From the NCBI GenBank assembly GCA_036245805.1, contig BTRK01000005.1, positions 10,292,001 through 10,356,000 on the forward strand: a stretch of 64,000 nt of DNA, written 5' to 3'. The position numbers were made by a program, and so were the translations under genes. The stretch is from Pristionchus mayeri (Eukaryota > Nematoda > Chromadorea > Rhabditida > Neodiplogasteridae). The notes beneath the pieces were generated by a model. That model ran no database searches and was not told the origin of the DNA. It worked only from the letters and a program-made list of their open reading frames with translations. Positions 11,758-23,863 of this stretch are shown one piece after another (within the stretch, counting starts at the first letter, position 1; each line of letters begins with the position of its first letter).

Positions 11758-13425
11758 ATGACGTATTTTTATTTATCCATCGAAGTTCAAAATGCGATCC
11801 TCTACGCAACACGAGTGCTCTTCTGCTTTTCCACTTTCTTCAATGTTATCGCCTTTACTTGTCTCCTTCGAGAAACACCAGCGAATCAGCGAACTTTCGC
11901 AATTATTTGCTCTATATTCAGGTAAATTTTACCGATTTCTACTGTAGCAACCACCCATGTTTTGTCCGTGGGCGCATGTGATACAACCGTGAAATGCAGA
12001 TTCTAACGTTCGCGAATGACATCAATTTTGACGTCGCCTTTGAGCCATTTCCGTTGTTTCCGGCGTTTGGAGGATTCTGCAGTGGTCCCATTTGCCGATG
12101 GAATGTGCCCATCCAATACTCTTTCGTATTTGGCGGCCACATTTTCGAAAATCATTATGTTAATTCAGGCAACAACAGTGCTGCTCCTAGGCAATATTGG
12201 CGCATCGATCACAATTTGTATACTGTACCGACATCAAACGCTCATTAGAGGCACGTTTAAGCTGAATGAGGTCGGCTGATTTTTTTTCGGTTTCATGTAT
12301 GTGAAATGAGTAGGCATGCAAGAAAAAAAAATGTTTTTCGAACAAGTTGTTCAGAACGTTGTCCAAGTTGTTAAATTAGCAATAATTTCTTTCTGTTCCT
12401 CACCGGGTATTCTCGCCTATTCTCTACACTTTGATGGCTCGAAGACGGAGGAGGTCATTGACAATGTAATTCAATTCGAACTTTCTTCCATGGGCTTCTT
12501 TAAATATACTATGCTAAAAATGAACACATTTTACAATCAAATTTACGAAGAAAAAATGCGTAGCATAGTAGTGCCATGATAAACTTCTTAACGTACATTG
12601 ATATTCGCGGAACGAGAAAATATTTTGCTGTGATTATTTTCCCATTCCACGAGTATTGTTGCACAGAAGTTTATCATGATACTACGTTGCTACGCATTCT
12701 ACTTTCACAGTACGAGCTGGGAGACTTGACGTGGATGAAGGAGAGGGGATGGCACGTGCTTTATGTTCGAACACCCGCTATCGTTGTTCTGCTACCATCT
12801 CTAACTCTTCTCGTAAGAATTTTAGATTTAAAAAAAAAAAATAATGTTCCAAATTTTAGTTGAAGATTCTGCTGGAAAATTATGATCTTCGCATTACTTC
12901 CATAACACATCAATTTTAACGTTCAGGTTTTGGTCACTGCTATATCAACAAACCTTATTCTGCTCATGCACATTGTTTATTGCATACATCGTGATGTGAG
13001 TTTCGTCTTTTTATTGCGAATCACTTGTATGTTATGCACCGATTAAACGTTTTCCCATATTTTCTCAGACTCACCGCAGCAAGTCATCTACGAATAGGAG
13101 TAGACGAGCACTGATCGTTTTATCAACTCAGGTGCTTCAGGAACTTTTGTTCGCACAATACTTAATTTAATATTTTTGGATTTCGAAATGATAGGATTGG
13201 GATCAATTTAACCTTTAAATGCTAATGAGCAGAATGTTCAGTTGTAGTGTTCAGTTATTCGTGCCAGCAGCCCTTCTGGTGACTCCAGCCAGCATCATTA
13301 TGATGTGCCTGCTCTGGGAGAGACTATTCTCCTTTGGTGAGGTTGTTCTGCATGTTGTAAAAGAAATATGGCGCAATGGCATAAAGCGCAAGATGGGTGA
13401 TGCATCGATAACGAAGAATGGCTAA
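11758..13425 (+). pseudogene. Srh-like serpentine chemoreceptor, frame-disrupted
   Basis: Exon 1 (11,758-11,921) encodes an N-terminus with TM1 and the loop motif LLRETPANQRTF. Next come a block ending FEPFPLFPAFGGFCSG, the PxPLFPA signature of the Srh/Sri group, and a TM4 block VLLLGNIGASITICILYRHQ. Later exons give YELGDLTWMKERGWHV (about 12,711), VLVTAISTNLILLMHIVYC (about 12,927), SKSSTNRSRRALIVLSTQ (about 13,071-13,130) and a TM7/tail exon (to 13,425) with VPAALLVTPASIIMM. The TM2-TM3 and TM4 blocks overlap in different frames near 12,100-12,130, and exon 1 cannot join the next block in phase. The gene therefore appears to have lost or gained at least one base. Such recently dead chemoreceptors are common in nematodes. 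Confidence 0.6.
12553..12704. repeat. Short inverted repeat in the Srh-like locus
   Basis: Arms of about 35 bp (AATGCGTAGCA... ATGATAAACTT at 12,553-12,590 and its imperfect inverse at 12,666-12,704) flank about 75 bp. It may be a small MITE; no target duplication is clear. Confidence 0.4.
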
Positions 13426-13592
13426 ATAGATAAATGATAATATGCCCTACTACATATTAATTCGATTCCTATGCCATCTCAGAATACTAATCACCTGGAC
13501 TGTGCAAACAAATCTCTACATTAGCAATACTCTCTCGCTTTCTCTGACCTATATGTTTTTTTAAAATTTGGGATCGATCAGCTAACCACTAG

Positions 13593-13944
<352 letters not shown>

Positions 13945-13965
13945 AATGGGAGTTACGCCAGCAGG

Positions 13966-14070
13966 GTTGTTCAAAAATTTTACAGTATCTTCATTCCCCA
14001 TACTCTCTCACCGGTCAGACAGTGCGAGAGAGTATGCGGAATGAAGAGACCGTAAAATTTTTGCACAAAC
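13966..14070. repeat. Hairpin family, copy 2 with extended arms
   Basis: Arms of about 45 bp. The left arm runs from TTCAAAAATTTTAC through TCTTCATTCC to ATACTCTCTC, and the right arm is its near-perfect inverse. The loop contains CCGGTCAGAC. The element starts only about 20 bp after copy 1 ends. Confidence 0.8.
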
Positions 14071-15045
14071 CACCAGGGGCATTACCTCTAGATGTACATT
14101 TAGCTTGTGAAAACTCATGATGTCCATTCAAACCCTTCCGAGTGGTCGTTTGCCGAAACTAATATTACATCTCGAGGTAATACCGTTGCAAAACCATCCG
14201 AGTTGCAGAAGTCTGCCAAATAGCCTACTTCTCCATCTATCATTTAATTATGTATTGCATAATTCAATACCATGCGATCTTTTCGCTTTCCTCCCATAAA
14301 CGGATGAATAGAAAGAACTATAACTTCAATAACATCAAATTAACTAATTTTTAAATTTCAGAAGTCTGCCAAGTAGCCTACTTCTCTCTCTACCCGCACA
14401 CGCTCACGCACAGTCTCGTCCTGCTTGCAATTACACCTGCCTATCGTGCAATGCTTCAGAGAAGGCTGAGAGCACTGATGTTTTGGAAGGTCGACAAGAT
14501 TTTTCAATTTATGGACATTAAATGTTTACAGAAAGACCAAGTAACGCTCGTTTCGATCAACCAGCAAGCTCAGAGTCAATTTAGTAGTGCGTGATTTTCG
14601 TTAGGAAGTCTGATACTTCAGTCAACTAACAAAATCGTCTGCATTAGTTAATAAATCAAACAATCACTAATAAATGTGCGTTTGATATTTCACCTGAAAT
14701 TTGATGAATGTATTGTCTAAATAAAAGTCAAAACAATATGATTGATAACAGAAACCAAATCAAGTATGAAGAATTGTGTCTACAGCACTGAACACTAACA
14801 TACATGCAGGGTAAAATATAAACAATAAAGATAGCTTAAACGATGGTGAAGGATGCACATCGTCTGATTGACCTTTTCATTATCCTTTCCTAGTCGGTTT
14901 CATCAATGTTGTTTCCGTGAGTAATTGAAATTCACTGATTGATGTGCATTCTCGAAAAGCTAATCTAATTATCGTCCCCTCAATTTCATCATTTTCACTC
15001 TTCACTCTCGTCCTTTCATTCCACGCCGATCGGTCGCCCTCAGCA
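14071..15045. other. Intergenic upstream of the transthyretin-like gene
   Basis: No gene recognised. A 28-bp word AGAAGTCTGCCAA(A/G)TAGCCTACTTCTC, itself imperfectly palindromic, occurs twice, near 14,206 and 14,361. The promoter of the gene at 15,046 should lie at the right-hand end. Confidence 0.4.
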
Positions 15046-16808
15046 ATGCTCCTCCCTCTCCTCCTCCTTTTCAGCCTTCCTGCAGCTATTCCGGTATCTT
15101 TTTCTCTATTTTGTGTTAATGCATGTTCTTACCATGACCTGACTGGTGTTGTTTTAGTGCTATGAGCAGCAAAGCACTTGATACAGCAATGCAAGTGCAA
15201 AATACAGATTTGAAAGTCATAATGTGGCAATTCTAGCTGGAGATCCAGATTAAACTCACTGGCAAGATCATCTGCTCCGAAAACGCAACTGCCGACATCC
15301 AGCTAATGGTTATAATAATCGGCACTTCTTGGATAATTGGCCCACCCCTCCCCTTTCCTCCTCTAGGTGTCTTCTAGGTGTCATTCATTGATTTTCGGTC
15401 GCACAACCCCTCTGTGGTCGGGAGGGAATGACGAATGATAGGGGAGGGGAGGGGGTGTGCCAAACATCCAAGAAGTGCCGAATAATCTATACCTATCAAA
15501 GAGGGAATGGATAGATCACACCGTTAAGTAACCATCTTACTGAAAACTATAATACATGTTTATGGTTTGAATAAAAAACAAGAGCTCGGGAAACAGCCAC
15601 GCATCTCGTGCCTTTCAAATCCGTTTCTACATTGTCTTAACTAGCCGTGATTAACGCATTTGCAATCCTAAATCGGATAATGTAGATTTTTCATGAATTA
15701 GCGATTTAAAATTGCGTTTTTTTAAAAGTAAATATTTATCCCCGCAATTGGTGAGGTAAATGTACACCGGTAGTTCGTAATAACGACTGTCCCCTGATGG
15801 AAAAATTTGTAAAAAAACGTTTATTTTCCAGGAAGATGACGTTTTCGTTGACGATCTCATTGCCAAAAGCTCTGCGGTATGCCATTTTGATGATATTAAT
15901 TGGATTTTTTTCATTTTTTTTTAAATTTTCTTGTTTAATACATTGAATTAAGTGCTCGAAACACGAGGGAGGAAAGGGAGAATACACCGTCGGAGGAATC
16001 GTGCTGTCCATTTTTGTTGTTGCTTCAAGAAGATAATCAGTCAAATCTTGATATGTTTTCATTGTAGCTGGTTTTAATTATTTCTCATTTAAAAAAATGT
16101 ATGTTAAGGAAACGATGAAGCACTCCAATCGTTTAAGGCTGTGGACCCCTTCTTCCAAAAGGAGGTCGAAATCTACCTCAAGATCAAGCACGATTGCCCT
16201 GATACGAGTGAGTGAACGAGAATTATCATTCAGGCTGACATAATCCAAAAATGCATTATGCTCCATAGCGTTCGATTCGGGTCGCCGTCTATTCAGTTTC
16301 CACACTCTCTCGCCAATCGACCAGTCGATAGAGTGTGGGAACTGAAGAGACGGGGGCCCGAATTGCGAACTCTAATGTTTTATGAGCACTTATTCGGATA
16401 TATGCATAGTGTTATGACATGATAACTCTTATAGGCCAATTGGCCTGGAGTAGAGCGTTAGAGCGCAAACGCTCTACTCCAGACCAATTTTTCACTGTCT
16501 TCATTTCGAGCTTTTACCGCGAGTGTGCAGAATGAAGAGATAATTACTTTTCCCTTTTGGGTATTTCGATGTTCTGGATAGGTTTCAGGCGCACGAAATA
16601 CCATTTCGTTGCGAGGTAGCGCACACAAAATCATGCGGCTGAACGGTTGGAAGCCTGAAAAGGGAAACCCTAACAATTATCCGAATAGTGTTTTGCAGTT
16701 TTCAAAGAGTACTGTCACAGTCTGGGCTCCTTCTCGGTGAAGCAAACGCTGCACGTGGACATCGCCCCGGGCATCATGGAGATTACCCACTGCAAATTCT
16801 TCGAATAA
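15046..16808 (+). CDS. Transthyretin-like (TTL) family secreted protein
   Basis: Exon 1 (15,046-15,093) is a classic signal peptide, MLLPLLLLFSLPAAIP. Exon 2 (15,249-15,308) gives IKLTGKIICSENATADIQLM, the first beta strand of the nematode transthyretin-like domain. Exon 3 (15,832-15,876) gives EDDVFVDDLIAKSSA, matching the family's acidic E-DDLL stretch. Exon 4 (about 15,953-16,000) ends GKGEYTVGG. A later exon (about 16,117-16,211) gives AVDPFFQKEV...LKIKHDC, the DPxLxIxHxC motif. The C-terminal exon (about 16,699-16,808) ends in a stop. TTL proteins are small extracellular proteins abundant in nematodes. The phase between exon 4 and the next exon did not resolve by eye, so one boundary is wrong or the copy carries a lesion. 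A MITE and a hairpin lie in introns. Confidence 0.6.
15314..15486. mobile_element. Palindromic MITE in a TTL intron
   Basis: A 161-bp element (15,320-15,480) starts CGGCACTTCTTGGAT and ends with the exact inverse ATCCAAGAAGTGCCG. It is flanked by the 6-bp direct repeat AATAAT on both sides. The arms continue imperfectly for about 45 bp (GGCACACCCCCTCCCCTCCCC type). It lies a few bases after exon 2 of the TTL gene. The superfamily is not determined. Confidence 0.75.
16279..16359. repeat. Hairpin family, copy 3
   Basis: Left arm ATTCAGTTTCCACACTCTCTCG and right arm CGATAGAGTGTGGGAACTGAA are inverse copies; flanking GGGTCGCCGTCT and AGACGGGGGCCC extend the pairing. It lies in a TTL intron. Confidence 0.75.
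16439..16488. repeat. 20-bp stem hairpin, unrelated to the other family
   Basis: TTGGCCTGGAGTAGAGCGTT and AACGCTCTACTCCAGACCAA pair around a 7-bp loop. It is in the TTL gene's last intron. Confidence 0.7.
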
Positions 16809-16830
16809 ACAGATTTGAATGACGAGCTTC

Positions 16831-18710
16831 ACAAAACAATTGTTTATTACATCCATTCCATAGTGCCCAGTTCGTGCACAATATAACACAGGTATCACGA
16901 GCCAGTGGATGTGTGCGAGAACAATTTCCAACTTTTATTTTTTGTTTTAGTTCATATTATGGTGGTAGCATGCACTAGAGCCAACTTGTTGAAATTTCTA
17001 GGTCACAGGTCCCAGAGCCGTCATTTAGGAATTTTCCGGTTTTGTTTCCGGCTCTACAGTATATCAGCTCCCAGATGAGAGAGCTGGCATTGGGCTTAAA
17101 ATGCGCGGAAAAATATTTCCAACAACTTTTATGTTGACGTCAAAAGAATCGGACTACAAACAAAGATGGTGGAAACCAAAATGCGCCAATTTGGTGTTTC
17201 AAAAAAATTATTCATCCCCGTACAATCGCCTACACCAAATCGTTTATGCAAAAAATGAAAAGTAGTGTATCATTGTTCATTATAAAAATATGAAACCCAG
17301 ATTCGGAGGTGGCCAAAATTTGCAGCATAACTTCAAACATCGATAATTCCATCATTTCGTCGAAAATGAGTATCTGAAAAAAATAGTAAGAGCTTGAGCT
17401 CAGTTTCAAAATGAAAGCAAAATTATGCTACCATGAAAATAAACTAAAAATAAAATATTGAAACATTGGCTGGCATGAAAAGCATCGGACTGCAAATGAA
17501 GTGTGCTAGTATCAAAATTCACAAAGTACATGTTTTTAAAAATATATTATGTGCGTTAACCTGGACCGAATCGATCATGCAAAAAATTGATAATAGTGTA
17601 GCAATATACATTATAAAAATATAAAACTCAGATTTGAAGGTGGCCAAAATTTGTGACATACCTTCAAACATTGAAATTTCCTCAATTTTGCTAAAAATGG
17701 GGTTTCAAAAACAATAGACAGAGGTTGAACTCAGTTTCAAAATGAAAGCAAAAAGATGCTACCATGAAAAGAAATTAGCAAATATGTTAAAATAACTGCT
17801 GGCATGAAAACCAACTGTTTTTCGAAAATGCATTTTTAACAAAATTGTGGAATGTTCACTGTTTGAAGGTATGTCCCAAATTTTGGCCACCTCCAAATCT
17901 TAGTTTTATATTTTTATAATGTATATTGCTACACTATTATCACTTTTTTGCTTGAACGATTCGGTCCAGGCTAACGCACATAGGCGAATATATTTTTAAA
18001 AACATGTACTTTGTGAATTTTGATACTAGCACACTTCATTTGCAGTCCGATGCTTTTCATGGCAGCAAATGTTTCAATGTTTTATTTTTAGTTTTTTTTC
18101 TACGGTAGCATCATTTTGCTTTCATTTTAAAAATGAGCTCAAGCTCTTCTCTATTTTTTTCGGATACTCATTTTCGGCGAAATGATGGAAATATCGATTT
18201 TTGAAGGTATACTGGAAATTTTGGCCACCTCCGAATCTGGGTTTCATATTTTTATAATGTGCAATGATACACTATTTTTCATTTTTTGCATAAACGATTT
18301 GGTCTAGGCGATTGTACGGGGATGAATAAATTTTTTGAAACATCAAATTTGCGCATTTTGGTTTCCACCATCTTTGTTTGTAGTCCGATTCTTTTGACGT
18401 CAACATATAAGTTGTTGGAAATATTTCTCCGCGCATTTTAAGCCCAATGACAGCTCTCTAGCTCATCTGGGAGCTGATATACGGTAGGGCCGGATACAAA
18501 ACCGGAAAATTCCTAAATGACGCCTTTGGGACCTGTGACCTAGAACTTTCAACAAGTTGGCTCTAGTGCATGCTACCACCATAATATGAACTAAAACAAA
18601 AAATAAAAGTTGGAAATTGTTCTCGCACACATCCACTGGCTCGTGATACCTGTGTTATATTGTGCACGAACTGGGCACTATGGAATGGATGTAATAAACA
18701 ATTGTTTTGT
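16831..18710. mobile_element. 1.9-kb palindromic foldback element
   Basis: The two halves are inverse copies from the outer ends (ACAAAACAATTG... and its inverse at 18,710) to a loop of roughly 170 bp near 17,680-17,850. Each arm contains two diverged tandem units of about 350 bp sharing AGGTGGCCAAAATTTG. No transposase is present. A segment beginning GGTCCCAGAGCC and containing TCAGCTCCCAGATGAG is shared with the core of the 4.7-kb element at 51.6-56.3 kb, so the two are related. It starts 22 bp after the TTL stop codon. A transcript through it would form a very long hairpin RNA. Confidence 0.8.
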
Positions 18711-18895
18711 AAATTGTCTTAAATTGTCCTGGCTGGAGCAATGATTGTATGTGATCTAGATGGGCAATTCATTTCGAAGCACAATGTTTGACAATGTAAC
18801 AAATCATGCAAACATTTAAAAAGTAACGGTATCCTTGCGCGGAGGATGCGTGCATCTGAAGATATGTATTAATTAATGAGCTACCATAAATAATT

Positions 18896-21800
18896 TTACG
18901 TTATAAATTTCCGGTAACTCGGTGTAGTGAAGATTAGCAGAATTGAGTGAAAACTAGCGTGGCAGAGATAAACACACAGGGCGAAATTCATAGACCCTGA
19001 AATCTATGTTGATTTTTTGTCAAAAAATATCCAAACCTGGAGAAAACCATTGCATAACCATAGAGAGAACCACAATAAAGAGCGGCGTGACTTGTATGAC
19101 AAGTGGCATTGTGAGCTGGAAAATTTATATTGATTGTACACACGTCGTACGATGATTGATAAAATAATACTGTTAAAATCGGGCTGTCCTTATTTCGAAA
19201 TATTGGGGTGTCCGGAAAGTTCGTATAATTTTTTGTTTTTATTTTTTATTCAATGCTTTACAATTCTCAGTGACCAATGTATGCCCCCTTCTTTCTCACT
19301 ACCTCCCTCCAGCGATTGGGCAGGGTCTCGATTCCTCTCTTCCAGAATGCGGGTTTCTTCGAGACCGCCCAGTTCACGAAAGCCCTCACAACTTCATCTC
19401 GATTCTTGAACTTCTTTCCTTTGCAGAAGTCAGAGAGAGAGCGGAAGCAGTGGTAGTCGCATGGGGAGAGATCCGGGGAATACGGTGGATGGGGAATCCT
19501 CTCGATCTTCAGATCGTCCATTTTCTTCTGGGTCATCTTCGCTCGATGTGGGCGAGCATTGTCCATCAGAAGAAGAATTTTGCCCTGGTTCAGGAGTCTG
19601 GGAGGGACTCTGATCGCGTCATCTTCCAGTTGTAGAGAAGAGGTCGGCATTGATGCTGGTGCCAGGGGCGAGGATCTCCCAGTAGATGGGACCGAGCACT
19701 GAGAAGAAGAAGCAGAGGAGTTCCTTCTTTCCGTGCTCTTCCTTCTTCGGGACGGGCGTGGGCTTCTCATCTGCATCCACCCATTGCAGTCTCCTCACAG
19801 GGTTATCGTACGTGATCCACTTCTCATCTGTAGCGGTGATGGAATTGACCTATCGAAGATTGGATCTACGAAGGAGTAATTCCCGACAGACTTGAACACG
19901 ATTTTTCAGCTGTTCGGGGGAGAGGTCATGGGGAATCACTTGTGGGAGTTTCGGCTTCTTCCCAGATCGATGGAGGATATCGGACACCGTTGATCTGGGA
20001 GTACCAGTATCCTTCTTCAACTCACGCACACTGGCCATGGGCTTGCGCTTCAGTGTGCGGAGAACGAGAGGCTGATCGAGGGAGGGAGGGCGTCCAGAGC
20101 GGGGTTGATCATCGAGACCAAACTCCCCTTTCTTGAAGCGGGAGAACCACTTATAGCAGAAGGGTATGGAGGGGGCGTCAGCTCCTTCCGACTGGGCCAG
20201 GGCAGAGTGGGCCTCCTTCACGGATCGGCCAAGACGGTAGTAATGAAGTAAAACTGCTCGGAGGTAGAGATGGGAGTCCATCACAAGAATCAATGTAGCA
20301 ACTAGGAGACTGATTAAATATTCTCACTACTCAACGTCAGAATGATGCAATACATTGTTGACAAACAGATTGCGCAATCACTGCATTTGATCGCGAACTG
20401 ACTTTTTTCCGAAGCATTATACGAACTTTCCGGACACCCCAATATTTATTTATTTTATTGTAAAAATACAAATACAATTTCGAAATTAGAAATTACAAAA
20501 AATCACCTGCATCACTAGCATGAGCGTGAGTTGGCGTTGCATTTTCCGCGTGTTGTCGCTCATCGTTGTAGTCTGAATTTACAGGAAAGATCAAAGATTA
20601 ATCCAACATTCTATGTCGGAATCATCAAAATGTGGGTGATCATGCATACCGTAATCGACAGCATTCTGAGTGAGTGACCAACAAAATAAGCACAGCCGGC
20701 AACAGTGATAGTCATTGACTGAAATGATTTTTTTCTATAACTTTATTCAAATTTTTAGACTTTTGTTTAATCAAATACTGGCACCTCAATTCATCAAATT
20801 ATGCTGTGTTCGAGCATTACAATTCAAGTTGTTTGAACGAGTAGTTTGAACGATATGTATGTCGTCTACTTTCTTTTTACCATGATCAACAATCAAATAG
20901 CTAAAATTAACCAGCTACTCACCCCCAACACCACCACAGCATGAGTGATTGGAATCCACTGATGTCTGGATGTGGAGTAAGCAAGGCCATTAAGGGAATG
21001 AGTGTCGAGAATAGAGACCAGGGAATACTGATTCTGAATGGAACACGCGTAATTGTATAGTCGAGTTGTTGAGTAATTGGATTACGTGAGCTTGCAGAAG
21101 GACTATTCAGTGGTGTCATTTCTAGACATCTAATGCAGAAAAATGAGGAATGAACTGACCTCCTCAGTGAGAAAAGCGCGAAGATTATGCTTATTCGCTC
21201 CGTTCGTAACCATTCCCAAAACGGGCAACTCGAGAATGAGCCAATGGAACACCCTGACGCCCCATTTCTCGAATTCCTACAATATGAAGTGTGAAGTTCC
21301 AGCAATTGTTTCTGATTTTCCATAGTTTAATTAGAATTATATCCTATTGAATGTTCTTTATAAAATTACGACGAAGCTCTCATATAAATTTTCATAGTTA
21401 AAACTAGGCTCACCGTGACTTTCCGATGCTCCGTCATCCGGACGATCGTCGTGTACTTGTAGTGAAGAGTGTAGGTGAGCATGAGCGCCACGTGTATCAT
21501 GCATTGGATTAGAATGACCTAAACAACGATATCAATTATGTTCAAGCCATCTGCTATGTGGACAAATATTGCCAGACCCATTGATAACATATCATATTTT
21601 AAAACTGGGAAGTGAAGAGAAACTGACGATTCCGATATGCATGATATCCTCCGAGAAGCAGAGGATTCCTCTGCAGAACGAGGCAACTAGTGGGAACAAC
21701 AACACGGGACTCATGAGGAATCCCCAGCAGAGATCGACGAAGACGATGCTCAACTGGAATTAGGGAAATTATCAAAAAAGTGAAATAATAATATTGATTA

Positions 21801-23072
21801 AAGTCAGTTTTTTAAGAAGAATTTGAAAAAAAAATCTGTCAAAAAATTAGTTTGTCATGGGGATGGCTAATGATTGCGGAATTGCGGGCCCGCAATGCGA
21901 AGTCAAGCGATCGGAAATCCTAGATCATAAATTGCGTGCCCTCAATTGCTCCCTATCCCTCGTATATCTAATTGCGGGCCCGCAATCAGAGGGGGTGGAG
22001 AGGGAAAGCACCCGCCACGAGAGATAACGTAATTGCAGGGCTGCATGTGACTTGTACCTGCTTTTCTAAATGGAAGACCAATCATACAGGCTCCGTCATG
22101 TGTGCGCTGTACGCACCCACGAAGAGGCTATATCCTCATAAGAAATATTGGCGCCTGCTTGTTTCCCCTTTCAGAAAATCTGAATTCCTCAATTTTCAGA
22201 AATATGCAAAATGAACACAGAAATGCAACATGCAGTCATTTTGCAGATAAACTCATTCCTCGAAATGATCTAACTTCCAGCATCCATAAGAAAAAGTATG
22301 TTTAGGGTAAAGGTGGGAGCTTCATTAAACCACCATGAATTGAGCATTAATGCTTCAGAGGAAACATAATATTGAAAAATGTTGCGTTTTCGATGGATAA
22401 ATTTTCGTAGTTTTAACTGGATCCTGTTCTCGCCTCTCTGATTGGGCAATGATGATAGGGTGCGCATATGTAAGAGTATGCAAGGCCTCATTAGTAATCA
22501 ATATCCCGAAGTTCATCTATCAATCCAACAGGAAGATGGAACGCAAAATATTAAAATTCCACAGGACTTTTGCAACAACCTAATAATTCGTCCCACCCTG
22601 GTCTTGTATAGTCTATAATTAGAATTATATGCATTATAAATGCTTGATTAATTTTGATTGAACTTGCCTGCATCAACATCAAATACTGAGCGAGGGGCTT
22701 GCACGGCTCTGGTGTGTTGTAAACGATCAGGTAGATTACGAGTGCGCTCAGAAAGCAAGTCAGAACGCCTAGAACCTTCATAAGTTTATTTAGAGATACA
22801 CTTAGCGTCACTCGGAGATCACATTACGATATTTCTCCGGACTCTAGCCCACACTCCCCCCCCCCAAAAGGTCACGAAATTATTTGGTAATATCAGCGAA
22901 GACGAGTGGTCCAGAAAACCCTGAACCCATCTAAGATGTTTGGTTCTTCAAAATCTAAGCTCGACCAGAGGATTCGAACATCTCGATCAATTATACGATT
23001 ATTCTTACCAATAAAATGGAGGTAGATAGGCATGACGGACAGCCAGAAGACATCCAGCGTAAGGTTAGTCAT
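18896..23072 (-). CDS. Srh/Sri-like serpentine chemoreceptor, complete 10-exon gene
   Basis: Ten minus-strand exons join in phase without a stop: 23,072-23,009; 22,810-22,668; 21,753-21,628; 21,518-21,414; 21,276-21,160; 21,033-20,923; 20,718-20,650; 20,572-20,507; 19,115-19,037; 18,996-18,896. They give 326 aa, the usual length for this family. TM1 is near residues 30-52. LCWGFLMSPVLLFPLVASFC carries the D/P-LFP signature of TM2-TM3. MSDNTRKMQRQLTLML precedes TM6, MPLVIQVTPLFIVVLSMVMQW is TM6, and the tail ends FTTPSYRKFIT. It should act in ciliated sensory neurons. Exon 2 ends CAG/GCAAGT, the standard rare GC-AG donor. Intron 8 holds a mariner insertion, so the gene tolerates it. Srh versus Sri is not settled by eye. 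Confidence 0.8.
19201..20444 (-). mobile_element. Mariner transposon, inactive, copy 1
   Basis: A 1,240-bp element (19,203-20,442) has inverted termini TTGGGGTGTCCGGAAAGTTC and a TA duplication at both ends, as in the Tc1/mariner superfamily. It sits in intron 8 of the Srh/Sri-like gene in the same orientation as the gene. It is closely related to the element at 48,562-49,804 on the opposite strand. Confidence 0.95.
19267..20293 (-). pseudogene. Mariner transposase, broken (copy 1)
   Basis: The frame starts at 20,293 with the N-terminal helix-turn-helix region (LHYYRLGRSVKEAHSAL, then YKWFSRFKKGEFGLDDQPRS). It meets a nonsense codon at about 19,852, where the other copy has Trp (TGG to TAG). 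A 2-bp deletion near 19,635 shifts the middle part. The end is intact, including MDNARPHRA and SPDLSPCDYH; those two Asp are 34 residues apart, the D34D spacing of mariner. It cannot make an active enzyme, but it keeps the third catalytic Asp that copy 2 has lost. Confidence 0.9.
21881..21986. repeat. Paired perfect 16-bp palindromes
   Basis: ATTGCGGGCCCGCAAT occurs at 21,881-21,896 and again at 21,971-21,986, both within intron 2 of the Srh/Sri-like gene. Between them lies a related AATTGCGTGCCCTCAATTG. Confidence 0.8.
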
Positions 23073-23863
23073 TCCTTAAAGTTCCCTTCAACTAAATTTG
23101 GGGAGTCTTAAATACAAGCAACAATGTATTAGTTATAGCGAAAATTAGTTATAAACCATTAATTTGAATACTTTCTAAGGAAATGTCTACAACACGACAA
23201 TGAATAGTGATGGGGATATTGAAAACGTCTGAAAAGCGCTTTACGGAAGTTAGACATAACTAGCCGATTTTGAGATGGAGATAAAGTCATATTAACGATT
23301 ACTGCTACTGCTTTGGAAAACTGTAATTGGCTAGCAATTCCCTCGACAGTAGCTTGCAATTAACTGCTAATGATTTATGTCTAATAGATTTATGCTAACT
23401 ATTTATGCCTAATAGGTTGGCTTCGTTCCTTGTTCACAACAACACTAGAAAGTAGCTATTATTACGAGCTCAATTTGTGAATCGATTTTCGTTTTGGTCT
23501 GTTTGTTTTGGGCTTACACATCCTTGCAACTTGTATCGCTCACCGTAAACTCAATTTGGTCAGAAACCCAATAAGTGCCATGTCTCAGATGCCATTTGTC
23601 TTCTCTTTTGTGAATTCCTGGACAAGTATCGCTTTTCTGGTCTCATGGCCGGCATGCCTAACAAGATGAACTTCGCCGCATCGACGGATCAAAACAACAG
23701 CAGGAACCTGTTTGATTTCCTGTTCTTATCAATACAAAGCGATGGAGAACAACAGATTACCGCGCATGTTGATTATTTGCGCGCATGGCGGTCATTCGTT
23801 GACTATTGAGCGAGCACTTTCTGCTGTTGAATTACCAAGATAAGTGATATTGCTAGCCTTCAG
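23073..23863. promoter_or_regulatory. Bidirectional intergenic region, receptor and P450 promoters
   Basis: About 790 bp separate the divergent starts of the chemoreceptor (minus) and the P450 (plus). AAGATAAGTG at 23,838-23,847 is a GATA-factor-type site 17-26 bp before the P450 start codon. GCCTTCAG directly before that ATG looks like a trans-splice (spliced-leader) acceptor. No open frame here is convincing. The regulatory reading is inference. Confidence 0.35.

Noticed and set aside
15651..16305. Minus-strand open frames with coding-like appearance
   Set aside because: They are antisense shadows of the transthyretin-like exons, which carry the family motifs on the plus strand.
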